64,000 bases of DNA. Origin: Cephalopachus bancanus. Lineage: Eukaryota; Chordata; Mammalia; Primates; Tarsiidae. Shown here in pieces: positions 35,840 to 47,460 of this stretch. The notes under the pieces are model-generated. The model searched no databases. It saw only the letters and a list, made by a program, of their open reading frames with translations, and was not told the origin of the DNA. Made by a program: the position numbers and the translations under genes. Every line of letters starts with the position of its first letter. The stretch's first letter is position 1. The stretch covers positions 2,604,001 through 2,668,000 of the forward strand of contig JAPVLO010000138.1 of the NCBI GenBank assembly GCA_027257055.1, read 5' to 3'.

Positions 35840-35898
35840 CTCTGGCAGAGAGGAGTGTCTCATGACAAAATTACACTTAAAGGAGATTATTGTATGTA

Positions 35899-37176
35899 CA
35901 GGCATACCTTGTTTTATTGAGCGTCATAGACATTGCATTTTTTAAAAAATTGAAGGTTCGGGAGTACCCTGTGTTGAGCAAGTCTATGGGTGCCCTCTTC
36001 CCAACAGCATGCACTCGCTTTGTGTCTGTGTCGCATTTTGATAATTCTAGCAATATTTCCAGCTTTTTTGTTGTTACTGTATTTGTTACGGTGACTTGTG
36101 ATCAGCGATCTTTGAGGTTACTCTTGTAATTGTTTTAGGTTTCACAAATAAGCCTGAACTGATAAACACTGTGCAAGTGTTCTAACTTCTCTCCCGGCTG
36201 GGTCTTCTCCCATCTTTCTTGCCCTCCTAGATTCTCCCTATGCCCTGAGACATAATATTACTAGCAGGCCTATTAAAACCCTACAGTGGCCTCTAAGTGT
36301 TCCGGTGAAAGAAAGACTCACATGTTTCTCACTTTAAATACAAAGCTAGAGACCATTCAGCTCAGTGAGGAAGGCCTGTCAAAAGCCCAGAGGGGCCAGG
36401 CACAGTGGCTCATGCCTGTAATCCCAGCACTTTGGGAGGTCAAGGCTTGAGCCCAGGAGTTTGACACCAGCCTAGGCAACACAGCAAAACCTTGTCTCTA
36501 CAAAATGAATAAGTAAATTAGCCATGCATGGTGGTGCACACCTGTAGTCTCAGCTACTCGAGATGCTGAGGTGGAAAGACTGTTGGAGGTTGAGGCTGCT
36601 GTGAGTCGTGACCATGATCGTGCCACTGCACTCCAGCACGGGGAACAGAGTGAGACCCTGGCTCGAAACAAAACAAAATAAAACAAAACCTAGGCAGGCT
36701 GAAAACCAGACCTCTTGCACCAAACAACTGGCCGAATTGTGGATGCAGAGAAACCTTGAAGGAAATTAAAAGTGCTACTCCAGGGAACACGTGAGTGATA
36801 ATAAAACAAAACAGCCTTATTGCTGATATGGAAAAGCTTTTAGTGGTCCAGATAAAAGACCAAGCCAGTCACCATATTTTTCCCTTAAGCCAAAGCCGAA
36901 TCCAGAGCAAGGTCCTAACTCCTTTCAATTCTATGAAGGCTGAGAGAAGGGAGGAAGCTTCAGAAGAAAAGCTGGAAGTCAACAGAGGTTGGTTCATGAA
37001 GTTTAAGGAAAAAAGCCGATTCCATAACATAAAAGTGCAAGGTGAAGGAAAGGGCTGATGGAGAAGCTCCAACAAGTTTTCCAGATAATCTGGCTAAAAT
37101 CATTGATAAACGTGGCTTCACTAAACAACAGATTTGCAGTGCAGACAAAAGCAGACTTCTATTGAAGAAGATGCCT
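35899..37176 (+). mobile_element. Tigger1 (pogo-type) DNA transposon, 5' half, split by AluJ
   Basis: Starts with the Tigger1 terminal repeat CAGGCATACCTTGTTTTATT after a TA target site and continues through the 5' UTR into the N-terminal part of the transposase. The part 36690-37060 encodes the CENP-B-like DNA-binding region ([13 protein letters not shown], then a frame ending [11 protein letters not shown]). Stops and frameshifts break the frame (for example GKG-stop near 37058). The catalytic DDE domain and the 3' terminal repeat are missing after 37176. An AluJ at 36393-36689 interrupts it. Confidence 0.94.
36393..36689 (+). mobile_element. AluJ-type SINE inside Tigger1
   Basis: Starts GGGCCAGGCACAGTGGCTCA with the CATGCCTGTAATCC form found in AluJ, not the strepsirrhine GGCTCAGCC form, and ends in an A-rich tail. 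It predates or lies outside the strepsirrhine Alu wave. Confidence 0.93.
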
Positions 37177-38690
37177 GTGTATCATGAATAATATCCTATG
37201 ACGAGTATATATTTTAGGAGTCTCCCACCACAGGTACTCAGGACAAATTAGGTGACTACCTGCTGAATTTGTGTAAGATAGAATATATGCATCTGTAGGG
37301 CAGGGCTTAGAGTGTCTCATTACTAACTTATCTTCCAGTTTTGAAAGCAAATGATTACATTTATTTCACTGTAGATAAATACTTAAAATTTCTTTACATC
37401 TGCTTTTTTCCTGAAATAATTTAATATTCTATAAATTGCAGTCTTCTCTATTAGCTAAGAACTCACATGAAGGATTAAACTCAACTGCTCTTATTGTATT
37501 ACCACAGTAGATAAAATTTTCATAAACATCACTTATATATCTATATATTATATTTATATATCTATATATTACCTGGTTCTTTTCAAGGGAAATTTGTGTA
37601 ATGCCTTCAATTTTCTGCTTAAAAAAAAAACTGCAAAAAAAAAAAAAAAGAAAAGAAAACTGTAATGTTTTATAAGGAAAGAAAAAAATGAACACGAAAA
37701 TATCAGTCTAATATCTGGAAATCAGAAACAAGTTTCTAGGACCTCAACTAACAGATATTGAAAGTTTGAGTAGAATCCTTTGCCAATGAGGTATTGTTTC
37801 ACTGTCAAAAAATGTTTTAACAGTTTTCAAATGATCTGTGTTGCTGCCACAAATGAAATATATATTTGCCAGCTAAATCAAACTAACTGGAAATGCCCAT
37901 AAACAAGTGCCAAACTGAATTCTCTAATAAATTATCTTAGGAGAGAAACCCAGAGAGAGCAGCAGAGTGAAATTTAAATTGGTGCCACGACTGAGATAGG
38001 CAACAGGCAGCATGGAAATCAAGTGAACACTCTAATGAATGATCTAATGAGAGGTAGGTTATGCATAACTGAGTCAAACATAAGAGGCCAAAAACTTGAC
38101 AGAAAGCTTCAACAAGTGTAAATAGTTGGGATAAGTAAGTAATTCTATAGGGTTTCATAATCGGATACTTTTAATCTTGTTCTGTCAGCTTCACTTACAG
38201 GCAGAACTATATAATCTTAAAACACTTAAATTTACCAAATATGTATAATCCAGGTTATCTGGGACTTCCTTTATCTGTATTTGAGGCAAAAACCTCCTCT
38301 TCATGTTGTGCTTGGGTATGATAGGACTGATTTTCACAAGAGAAGGTTTGGGTTCATCGGACATGAGCCCATAATCTTTGTCTGGGATGTGAAGAAAGTT
38401 TTAAAACAACAAGGTATTCAGAATATGCTGGCCTGAGCTGAAAAGACAAGAAAAATATAAGGCTTATTGTGTGTACTCAAGTCTCTGCTACATAAGGCTG
38501 GGTTTAATATCCATTTCAGAAAGTTTAATAGATATCAACCTTTATCTTGTTAGTCTAGAAATAAATTATAATAAAAACTCACATAATGAGTATGTATTAT
38601 GATCTTTCATTTGGCCATGTAGTCAGTTGAAAAATAATGCATTCAAATAATCATTTCATACCTTTTAAAGTGAGAACTTGTGGCTGGGCT
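37177..38690. other. AT-rich sequence without a gene
   Basis: TA-rich duplicated phrase (atatatctatatatta) near 37533-37570 and an A-rich tract 37620-37662. No gene or confident repeat is seen. Confidence 0.5.
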
Positions 38691-38980
38691 TGGTGGCTCA
38701 GCCTGTAATCCCAGCACTTTGGGAGGCTGAGGCGAGTGGATTGCCTGAGCCCGCGGGTTAGAGACCCGCCCGGGCAACTTGTTGAGACCTCGTCTCTACA
38801 ATAAATCAAAAACTAGCCGGGCGTGGTAGCGCACGCCTGTAGTTCCAGTTACTTGGAAGGCTGAAGCGGAAGGATCGCCGGAGCCCAGCAGGTCGAGGCT
38901 GCGGTGGCCGGGAGCAACCACTGCACTCTAGTCTGGGTGACAGAGTGAGACTCCAACTCAAAAAAATAAAATAAAATAAA
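38691..38980 (+). mobile_element. Alu SINE, older strepsirrhine subfamily
   Basis: Full dimer with AATCCCAGCAC centre and GGCAACTTGTTGAG intact. The tail is (AAAAT)n. No clear target duplication is seen. Confidence 0.95.
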
Positions 38981-39520
38981 GCGAAGGCTTGTTCATCCTA
39001 GCAGTCACCAACCATGAGATTGGCCATGTACATAGCAGGTCCCTGTGGCTTTATACCCACACAGAGTTATATCTGTCAACATTTACTTTTTATTAATACT
39101 TACCTATAATGAAAATTATGTAATTGCCTTTCCACTACAATTATCTTTAAAAAGCATTCACCCCACCAAATTTGTGCTCCCAAAGAACGTTTTGTTTTGT
39201 TTTGTTTCATTTATGAAACATTCACATATTGGAGTCATGTCTATTATGACAATTTGCAGTGCTTACTACTGTCCTATTCTGGGACCTGGAGGAAAGAAAT
39301 ATCTGAATACTGAATTTGTATGGTGAGCTTAACAATGGTTACAGACGTTGGTACTAATATACAACAGTATGCCATGGTTATTTATCTAAATGAACTGACA
39401 AGAATATACATTTTTTATCACATAAAATTAAAGGCAATTAAAATGAAATATTGCTATATAATGAGATAGGAATATTTTTCTTATGTTTCCCTTGTGTTCT
39501 TTTTTATCAGGTTTGAGTAA
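38981..39520. other. AT-rich sequence without a gene
   Basis: A 93-codon frame (39045-39326) has no known domain. No repeat is recognised. Confidence 0.5.
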
Positions 39521-39536
39521 TGAAATAATACCTTTT

Positions 39537-39690
39537 TTTTTCTTAATTAGTAAAAAAGTTTTTTTATTTTTCTGGATATAACTATCCAGTATTTTTTTTT
39601 TTCTATTTTTTTTTAAATATAACCATCTTGTTTTTGGTTTCTTCTAATTTTTTATTTAAAGATGTGGGGTACAATTCAGGGTTAGGCATA
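39537..39690 (-). mobile_element. L1 stub with probable 3' transduced flank
   Basis: Target duplications TGAAATAATACCTTTT (39521-39536) and TGAACTAATACCTTTT (39691-39706) enclose 154 bases. On the minus strand only about 35 bases are L1 3' UTR (complement of gatgtggggtacaattcagg at 39661-39680). The remaining roughly 110 bases after the normal L1 end alternate A-rich runs with non-L1 sequence, as expected when L1 transcription reads into its 3' flank. Confidence 0.8.
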
Positions 39691-39947
39691 TGAACTAATA
39701 CCTTTTGAATACCATTTTCTTTGTCACTGATAAAGTTTTCCTAAAACCAAAGAAAATTTCCAGAATCTTAACTATCCAAAGATATTATTTCCTACAAACT
39801 TTAATGTTGGTCAAATTTTTCATCATTTTGTTTATTTTTCAAATGATTTTTTCTTATCCCAAAAAGTAATGTATATACTTCTTTTAAAAGAATTAGATGC
39901 AAGAAATCAAGAATAAATAAATAACATTTGTATAAGAAAATGAAGAA

Positions 39948-40244
39948 GCTGGGCTCGGTGGCTCAGCCTGTAATCCCGCGCCTTTGGGAGGCTGAGATGA
40001 GTGGATTGCCTGAGCCCGTGGGTTCGAGATCTGCCTGGGCAGGCGAGACCTCATCTCTACAATAAATCAAAAAACTAGCTGGGCGTGATAGCGCGCGCCT
40101 GTAGTTCCAGCTACTCGGAAGGCTGAGGCGGAAGGATCGCCGGAGCCCAGCAGGTCGAGGCTGTGGTGGCCGGGAGCGGCCACTGCACTCTAGTCTGGGT
40201 GACAGTGAGACTCCAACTCAAATTTAAAAAAAAAGAAAAAGAAA
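39948..40244 (+). mobile_element. Alu SINE, young subfamily, with target duplication
   Basis: Full dimer with AATCCCGCGCC centre and GGGCAGGCGAGACC short form. The perfect duplication AAGAAAATGAAGAA lies at 39934-39947 and 40245-40258. Confidence 0.98.
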
Positions 40245-40258
40245 AAGAAAATGAAGAA

Positions 40259-43184
40259 AACACTCATGATTCCATGAACAGAGAAAGCAATTGGTTAATC
40301 TCTTCTGTCCTAGCACTCACTAAGAGTTTGAAAACTTTGCAGGGAAGAGATGTATTCATTAGGCTGAAAACCTGAATTTTAGAGAAGATAATTCAGCTGG
40401 TTATCAAAAATCAAAATTTAAATTGACACACAAGTTATTTGTGTTGTCAGATTGCATATTGGCATGAGACAATCGCTATAAAATTTTCCAAATTAGTCAG
40501 ATGTAGAGTTTGTGATTTCCAGTGATGGGGGCTCAGGTAGATAAATCACTGAAAATTGGTTATTTCTAAATTGCATTATAATTTGTAAAAATTCAACACT
40601 GACCATTTCAAACACTATTGCAAGCAAATAGGTAGCCAGCATAAGCAGCTGTGTTACTTACTGCACACACACGACAAACGTGTCTGAGTTGCCTTCTGGA
40701 GCAAAGTACATCAGGGACACCATGGCTGTTGACTCAGGTTAAAAAGTAATGGTGGCTACCGTATAGAAAGAATTTCTAAATCCAAATATGTGTTCAATAT
40801 TCAGATACCACAGCAGCACAGAGCAGCTGCTCAGAAAAGAGTCTTGAAGGACTAATTGCTATTTTTTCCTTCTACTTACTTTAGGTTCATTTGGCCTTAA
40901 TTTTCCACCTTTTTGAGATGGAGGTTTAAAACTTTAATTCTAGACCTTTCTTATTCTGTAATGTACGTATTGAGAGCTCACTGATTTTAGTGTATTATTC
41001 TAAATATCATCCTTTAACACTTTGTTTCTAACTTTTGGAGATGGGGGAGGGGCTGAAGAAACAACTTTCAATTAAATTACATAGCCCAGTATTTTATTCT
41101 TATGATAATCCTGGGAAGAATTTTCTAACATTCATAGGTGATAATCAAATTTACATAAAAGGAATGATCTTCATCCTAATAGAAAAAAATTAGATTAAAC
41201 ACTATAGAATCATACTTTATCATGTAAAATGTTTCTGTCAAAATAATTACTATCATTCAAGGAAAAAGGTACTTGTAGGTAATAACCATTTCTTCCTTTA
41301 GCATAACTGGGATTTCCCCAATCTTTTTATATAGATGACATCAAATTTCTATTAGGAATTCAAATTTCATTTGTTTTGCCTAGCAAAACATTTGAAAATG
41401 CTCATTCCACATTCCCTCTCTCAGCTCAATTATTCTACAGGTGACCAAACATCCTCTGACAATTAGTACGTGACCCAGCCCATTCCTGCAAGGTACCACA
41501 GTTACACTTCCACATTTACCAGAGATCTGCAAGGACAATTGCTGCTCAGAAATATCGCCAGAAACTGTTCTGATGTAGGAAGACGTGATGGTGAATGCTG
41601 GGAGAACTCCTCCTCTTTAACCTGTCTTTCCAGTCTACTAAAGGATCTCAAAAACGTAATGCTTATGCACCAAAATGTTAGAGAGATGAGTTATTACGCC
41701 TCTGCACTTTATAGGACTCAGGGGAGGTTAGGGTGAGTCAGAAGACAAACCCCAATGTTAGAATTTATAATATGCCCAATTAACTATTGAAATACATTTA
41801 AGAATTTTCCATTATTTCTCTTACATATTTCCAGTCCCATAGGTATATTTATAAAAATAGATGTGACATTATATATACTATGGGTGTGCATGCATATGTG
41901 TGTGAGACTCAGAGAGCAGAGAGGAAGACACATGGTATCACATAAGACTATGGAGCAGAATTATTTAAAAAAAAAAAAAAGGAACAGACCAGAAAGCTCT
42001 GTTGATATCCAAAACCTCACAGAAAGAGAAAGGAAACTTTTCCACTTAGACAGATGTTAATAGACCTGCACACACACATAACATGCAAGACAATTGTTCT
42101 CATAAAATGAGAGTTGGCTGTCACTCATATTCCATAATTTGAGAGATATTGATATGACTTTTATCTTACAATTTTCCTGAAACTGAAATCTGAACTTCCA
42201 AACATTTAGATTTATCTGTCCTGTGTTTTCACAGCTCAGGTTACACTGATCATGAAATTATTAATTAGGAACACCCAGAGCTGCAGTGGCCTGGAAAGAT
42301 ACATTAAAATACTTACGGAGGAGGAGAGAGATCAGCCAGACATGAACTCAAAGAAGTTCTTTAGCCCTGCAAAGCTGAGTCAGGAAGATTACTCTTCCTG
42401 CAAGAGAATGGAACACAGTCCTGCCAACTTCATTGTATGAGCAGAACACAGAGGCAGTGGCCAGGGATCAGGGAGCACTTAGATAAAATGAAAAGAGAAA
42501 ACTCTTGATGTACACAAGGAGATTAAGTCAACTCTGTAAAACATACAGCAGGCATTTTTCACAGCAAATTGGAGGGAACACATGCCCTCTAGATTTCCTC
42601 TGATAAAACTCTGGCATTTAAATTGAACTTTGAATTTCTGCACTAAGTGGCACATAGAATGTCACTTTCTCTTGAAAAGTCAATAAATCTACAGTAAAGG
42701 AATTTTTTTAAAGACATAACCCAATAAGCATGGAGGAACAGCAAATAATACAAAGGAAAACAAAGGAGAGAACTGGGGTTTAACACAGAATCTCCAAGAA
42801 AACTAAACCTTAACTCAGCAGGTGAAGAAAGCAGAGAAATAATCTGTTTTAAACCAGAGAATGCTCAAAAGTTTCATGAACATATAACATCAGATAACTA
42901 TATAATGGGGAGAGGCAGGGAAGCTTAAAGGCAAGGAAGATTGGGAGAAAGTTGTTTGAGAGGCATTTAAATTGCCATTTCATGCTCCTAGTAACAGTCT
43001 CCCTCCCCTTTCCTCATCGTCACTACATTTTCTGGAGTTTTATTTACCAGCAAGGCCATTGTGTAGCATCTCTGTGATGGATTATGCTAGACACCGTTGA
43101 GGACAAGGGCTCTATCCTGAAAACAGAGCTATTCTTGAACATGTGCATTCTGAACGCTAAATGCCAAGGAATCCAGATACCTTA
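40259..43184. other. Longest stretch without recognised repeats
   Basis: Nearly 3 kb in which I recognise no transposon and no gene. Open frames of 62-88 codons are present at 41470-41736, 41863-42060 and 42252-42440 without known domains. The first has splice-like borders inside it and is discussed as a weak exon candidate. Confidence 0.5.
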
Positions 43185-43186
43185 TA

Positions 43187-43739
43187 TGAGGGAGGAACCC
43201 AAAAAACCTGGAATTTATTTATTAAAAATTGTGTATTTATTCTTATGTGTTTAAACTTCAGTCACCTTCAAAGTACTCTCCGTTGGATGCAACACATCTA
43301 TCAAGATTTTTTTCCACTGCTCAAAACAGTTTTTGAACTTGTTGATTTTGATGCCTTTTAGTGCTTTTGCCTGTTTTGTTTCACCTCTTCCACACTGGCA
43401 AAATGTTTCCCTTTGAAGATTTTTTTCATCTGGGTAAATAATAATAATAAAAAGTTGCTCTGGGTGAGTTCGGCTGAATAGAGAGGGTGGGACACAGGGG
43501 TCATGCCATTTTTTTATCAAAAACTGTTGAACATTCAAGGCAATATGGGCAGGTGCATTGTCCTAGTGGAAGAACCAGTTACCTGTTTGCCACAAAAAAA
43601 TTCACTGGAGCCAAATGCATCTTCTCACAACAATGCTAGCTGGTACACCGATGCCAATACTCACCTAGTGGGGGGAAGTCTGGACTACAAGAGGCTTCGC
43701 TCCAAAAAGATAATTCCAGTTTTGGGGGGGTCCTCCTCA
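43187..43739 (-). mobile_element. Internally deleted mariner element, family 1, copy 1
   Basis: Inverted ends starting TGAGG are bounded by TA on each side (43185-43186 and 43740-43741), the mariner target. The minus strand encodes the C-terminal transposase wording (KALKGIKINKFKNCFEQWKK) and ends soon after. At 553 bases it is less than half of a usual 1.3 kb mariner. The N-terminal helix-turn-helix region and the first catalytic aspartate are gone, so it cannot move itself. Frames are broken by stops and shifts. A sister copy lies at 46675-47354. Confidence 0.88.
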
Positions 43740-43741
43740 TA

Positions 43742-44096
43742 CAATTCGGCTTCAAAAAGCCGATAGCCTATTAGTTTCCATATACGGTATTGTACAACTT
43801 TCTCTAGAGAATATTCTCTGAGAAAACGTACATCACTTGAAAAAACGACCTAGTTCTTCAGAATAAGAGAATTTTACCAGATTCTAATAAGGATCGCACT
43901 ATGTTTTGAATGTCTCCACCAGAACTTCTTGCTGACATTGAAGGGAGGCGTGAACAAGAGGAGAGAAGAAGATACAAGGAAACTGGGAAAGTAAAACTAT
44001 CTACAGGTCTCACCTGGGGAGGGAGAAAAGGGAAGTAAACTTACTATTTTAATCGGATAATGAAGAAATATAGTTTGATTAAAAAATAAAAGTGGT
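43742..44096. other. Sequence without a gene
   Basis: No gene or repeat is recognised. Confidence 0.5.
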
Positions 44097-44389
44097 AGCC
44101 GGGCTCGGTGGCTCAGCCTGTAATCCCGCGCCTTTGGGAGGCTGAGGTGAGTGGATTGCCTGAGCCCGCGGGTTCGAGACCCGCCTGGGACAGCGAGACC
44201 TCATCTCTACAATAAATCAAAAAATTAGCTGGGAGTGGTAGTGCATGCCTGTAATTCCGGCTACTCGGAAGGCTGAGGTGGAAGGATCGCCGGAGCCCAG
44301 CAGGTCGAGGCTGCGTGGCCGGAAGCGGCCACTGCACTCCAGTCTGGGCAACAGAGTGAGACTCCAACTCAAAAAAAAAAAAAAAAAAA
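44097..44389 (+). mobile_element. Alu SINE, young subfamily
   Basis: Full dimer with AATCCCGCGCC centre and the short GGGACAGCGAGACC form. High CpG retention. The target duplication is not clear. Confidence 0.96.
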
Positions 44390-45189
44390 GGGGGGCTACC
44401 CGCAGAACTAAAAACTATGGTAAAATTTTCAAATGAAAATGGGGAAAACGAATAAGTAGAAAATTGAACAAACCAAGAAAATGAAAAATGAGAGGGGGAA
44501 AGCAAAAAAAAAAAAGCAAAGGAAATTATAAACTTTAAAAGGGTGGCTGCAACAAAACCAATGACATCTATAAGGAAACAATATCCCAACAGTCTGAGTT
44601 ACACTGTAAACATAATAAATCGTTAAATTGGGTGGAAAAAACTAACTCCAGCTATATTTGTTTACAGGGAACAATTAAGCAGTAAAAAAAAGTTTTGAAA
44701 ATGAAAAGCATGAACACATAAATAAATTTCAAACAAGTACAATCAGGTGTAAAAATATATTATTAGAAAGAGGATGTTAAGGCCAAAATCATCAAAAAAT
44801 AGAGAAAAAATATTTAGGAATAAAATGTATACTATCATAGAAAGAACAACAACAACAATATTCTTTTAATGATCAATTAATATTGCTGTCATATATATCA
44901 AGTAAACACCCCAGGAAATAAAGGGTCAAGGCAAAAAGCACTATTATATTGTGAGGTTTTACTACATCACTTTCAGAATTTGACAGGCCCATCAGACTAT
45001 GAATAAGCATAAAAAACACAAGCTCAATTAAACATATTTATAAAAATAGTATTGTCCTTCATACTATGTATTGTTATTCTATGAAATTCAATAAGATTTC
45101 AATAAAATAAATATTTGATAGGAAATATTGATTTTGATACAAAAAATAGAAAAAATATCCAAATCAACATCCTCTTAAAACTTCTTGAT
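44390..45189. other. A-rich sequence without a gene
   Basis: Many A runs. No gene or confident repeat is seen. Confidence 0.5.
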
Positions 45190-45950
45190 AAAATGGCAAA
45201 AGTCAGAATTTATATTATGATTTATCTAGAATGAAAATGAGTCACTCAAGGAACAGAAATGCCAAGAGCTGGTAAACAGATGGCAAGATGCTCAACATTA
45301 ATATTATTCAGGGAAATGCAAGTTAAAGCAACAAATGCATGACATATTTTGGGTATTAATTTAGAAAAAGAAGAGCACAACACATTCAATGCTGACAGAC
45401 GAATGGAATGACAATTGCTTTCTTGTAACTTACTGGTGGAACTCCATATTGATAAGCCTTGTTTTGAGAATACACAGAAGGTACCAAAGAAAATACACAT
45501 TCTAAGAAAGAAAATAACCGTATTAAAATTTTAATACTCAATATATACCAGTGAATACAAGTCACGTTTGGCAATTACAAGAGGTGCCCACAGTAGTTAC
45601 AATCAGCATCCAGACACTTCTGATGATGGTGAACTAAAAGTAATACATAGATAGCATCTCTGAAAATGTATGTACATTTTTGACACTCCCAATATATTAT
45701 CCTTTAATCCTGTTTACAAATAATCCTATTTCAGAAATAGAAGCAAATTATTAAGAATATATTTTAAAAGATGTTTCTGGAAATATTTCTGTGATAGCAA
45801 AAGCAGAGGCGCAATATCTCAAATGCTCATTAAGAAGAGAATAATTGTGTCACATTTATTCTAATTGCAATAACTGTGCAATTACAGTGAGATAACTGGA
45901 AAATTAGCTGTTTTATTTAGGAAAATATTGATGATGAATTGTAGGAGAAA
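45190..45950 (+). mobile_element. Very old L1 (or HAL1) relic
   Basis: The order gatgctcaacattaatatta, ttcagggaaatgcaagttaa and tctgtgatagcaaaagcaga follows the C-terminal ORF2 region and 3' end of ancient L1. Divergence is high, and borders are approximate. Confidence 0.55.
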
Positions 45951-46590
45951 CAAGTTGCTAATTAATGTTATAGAATCTTGATCATACCTTTGCAAAACCA
46001 AACAATAGCCCCATATTTCCATAAAGAAAGCATTTATATATTTTTATATGACAATAGAAATATGGAAAGATACACAAAAAGCTACTAATAATAATTTATC
46101 ACAATATAAGCATGAAAGTAGGCATTACAAGTTTAGATATGTATTATTTTTGTGAAATTTCAAGAGGAATTTTAAAAATTTAAGAAATTTCAGATTCTAC
46201 ACTGACCAGGGTATAAGATTCTTGATAAAGCACATTCTTTGGAATTCAATATATTTGACTACTTAATAAATATTTTCTTATTATAAATTTTGTAAAAATA
46301 TTGTTTGCTAATAACTGAAAGATGTTAAATGCAAGATAATCTTATGACTTCACGGAGCTGCAGAGTCAAAAGTTGGGTGTTTTATTCATTGAATTTCAAA
46401 AGAAAATCTCTCTCCTCACAGCAAGCTGTTTCAATCAAAACAAAAATTATGGACAAATTGAATTATGAACTTCATTTTAATTTAGCTAATTTGTATTAAT
46501 ACAACCTGTTTTTGTTTCATCAAAAATGTATCAGTCAGAATTCAACCAGAAAAGCAAATACACTGGGAATAATACATTTTATATATTTAT
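45951..46590. other. AT-rich sequence without a gene
   Basis: No gene or confident repeat is seen. Confidence 0.5.
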
Positions 46591-46674
46591 ACACACACAC
46601 ACATACATGAGAACACACACACATCATATATATATATATAATATGTATACATATATATGATATATATCTATATA
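46591..46674. repeat. (CA)n and (TA)n microsatellite, left of a mariner
   Basis: CA tract followed by a long imperfect TA tract that ends exactly at the mariner terminal repeat. Confidence 0.93.
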
Positions 46675-47351
46675 TGAGAGGGGACACCCCAACAAAAACA
46701 AAAATTTTTTTTGGAGGGCAGGCTCCTTGTAGTACGGGCTGCCCCCACTAGGTAAGTGTGGAACCTACCAGCATCAGTGCACCAACTAGTGTTGGGAGAG
46801 GCTGCATTCAGCTTCAGTGAATTTTTTGGAGATTCTTTGAATGCATTTGCCCATTTCATGGTGGGTGGTTTAGGAGCACACCTACCCACACCATGCTGAG
46901 TGTTCAGCAGTTTTAAACCAAAAACAGCATGGTCCCATTCTGCCTATTCACCTGATCATGCACTGAGCAACTTCCTTTTGGTTCCCTGGATGAAAAAAGT
47001 CCTCAAAGGGAAACGTTTTTGCCCACATGGAAGAAGTGAAACAAAAAAACAGCAGAAGCACTAAAAGGCATCAAAATTGACAAGTTCAAAAACTGGTTTA
47101 TACCTCACATCTTTAAAATAAAATTTTAAAAATAAAAATAAAAAAGGAACAGACTACTGATTCATGTAAGTGAAGGTAGGTTTATTACTTCAAAAAAAAA
47201 AAAAAACCTGTTTTGAGCAGTTGGAAAAAGCATCTTGATAGGTGTATTGCATCAAACGGAGGGTACTTTGAAGATGACTCAAGTTTCAACATGTAAGTAT
47301 AAATACCCAGTTTTTGATAAATAAATTCTGTTTTTTGGGGGGGGTCCCCTT

Positions 47352-47354
<3 letters not shown>
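46675..47354 (+). mobile_element. Internally deleted mariner element, family 1, copy 2
   Basis: The left end TGAGAGGGGACACCCCAAC and the right end GGGGGGGTCCCCTTTGT are inverted relatives, set in TA-rich DNA on both sides. The plus strand carries the same architecture as copy 1: a 5' part with ccactaggtaagtgtg and cttcagtgaatttttt, then the C-terminal transposase part (gatgaaaaaagtcctcaaag, aaaaggcatcaaaattgaca). An L1-derived insert at 47096-47210 explains most of the extra length over copy 1. The transposase is dead. Confidence 0.88.
47096..47210 (+). mobile_element. Minimal L1 tail plus foreign flank inside the mariner
   Basis: Compared with copy 1, this segment is extra and splits the mariner between TTCAAAAACTG and TTTTGAGCAG. 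It opens with about 24 bases of L1 3' end (gtttatacctcacatcttta), then A-rich runs, then about 45 non-L1 bases (gaacagactactgattcatg), and ends in poly(A) and a repeat of the target wording (TTCAAAAACTG versus AAAAACCTG). This pattern fits an L1 insertion carrying 3' transduced sequence. Confidence 0.75.
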
Positions 47355-47430
<76 letters not shown>

Positions 47431-47460
47431 ATATATATAGAGAGAGAGAGAGAGAAAGCT
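47355..47460. repeat. (TA)n-(TG)n-(TA)n-(GA)n compound microsatellite, right of a mariner
   Basis: TA, TG, TA and GA tracts in series. With the TA tract on the other side of the mariner, it was probably one microsatellite before insertion. Confidence 0.93.

Noticed and set aside
38691..40244. Segmental duplication suggested by two similar Alus in the same direction
   Set aside because: The Alus belong to different subfamilies and their flanks are unrelated.
44113..44589. 158-codon minus-strand frame
   Set aside because: Alu complement plus AT-rich flank; Phe/Ser-rich with no domain.
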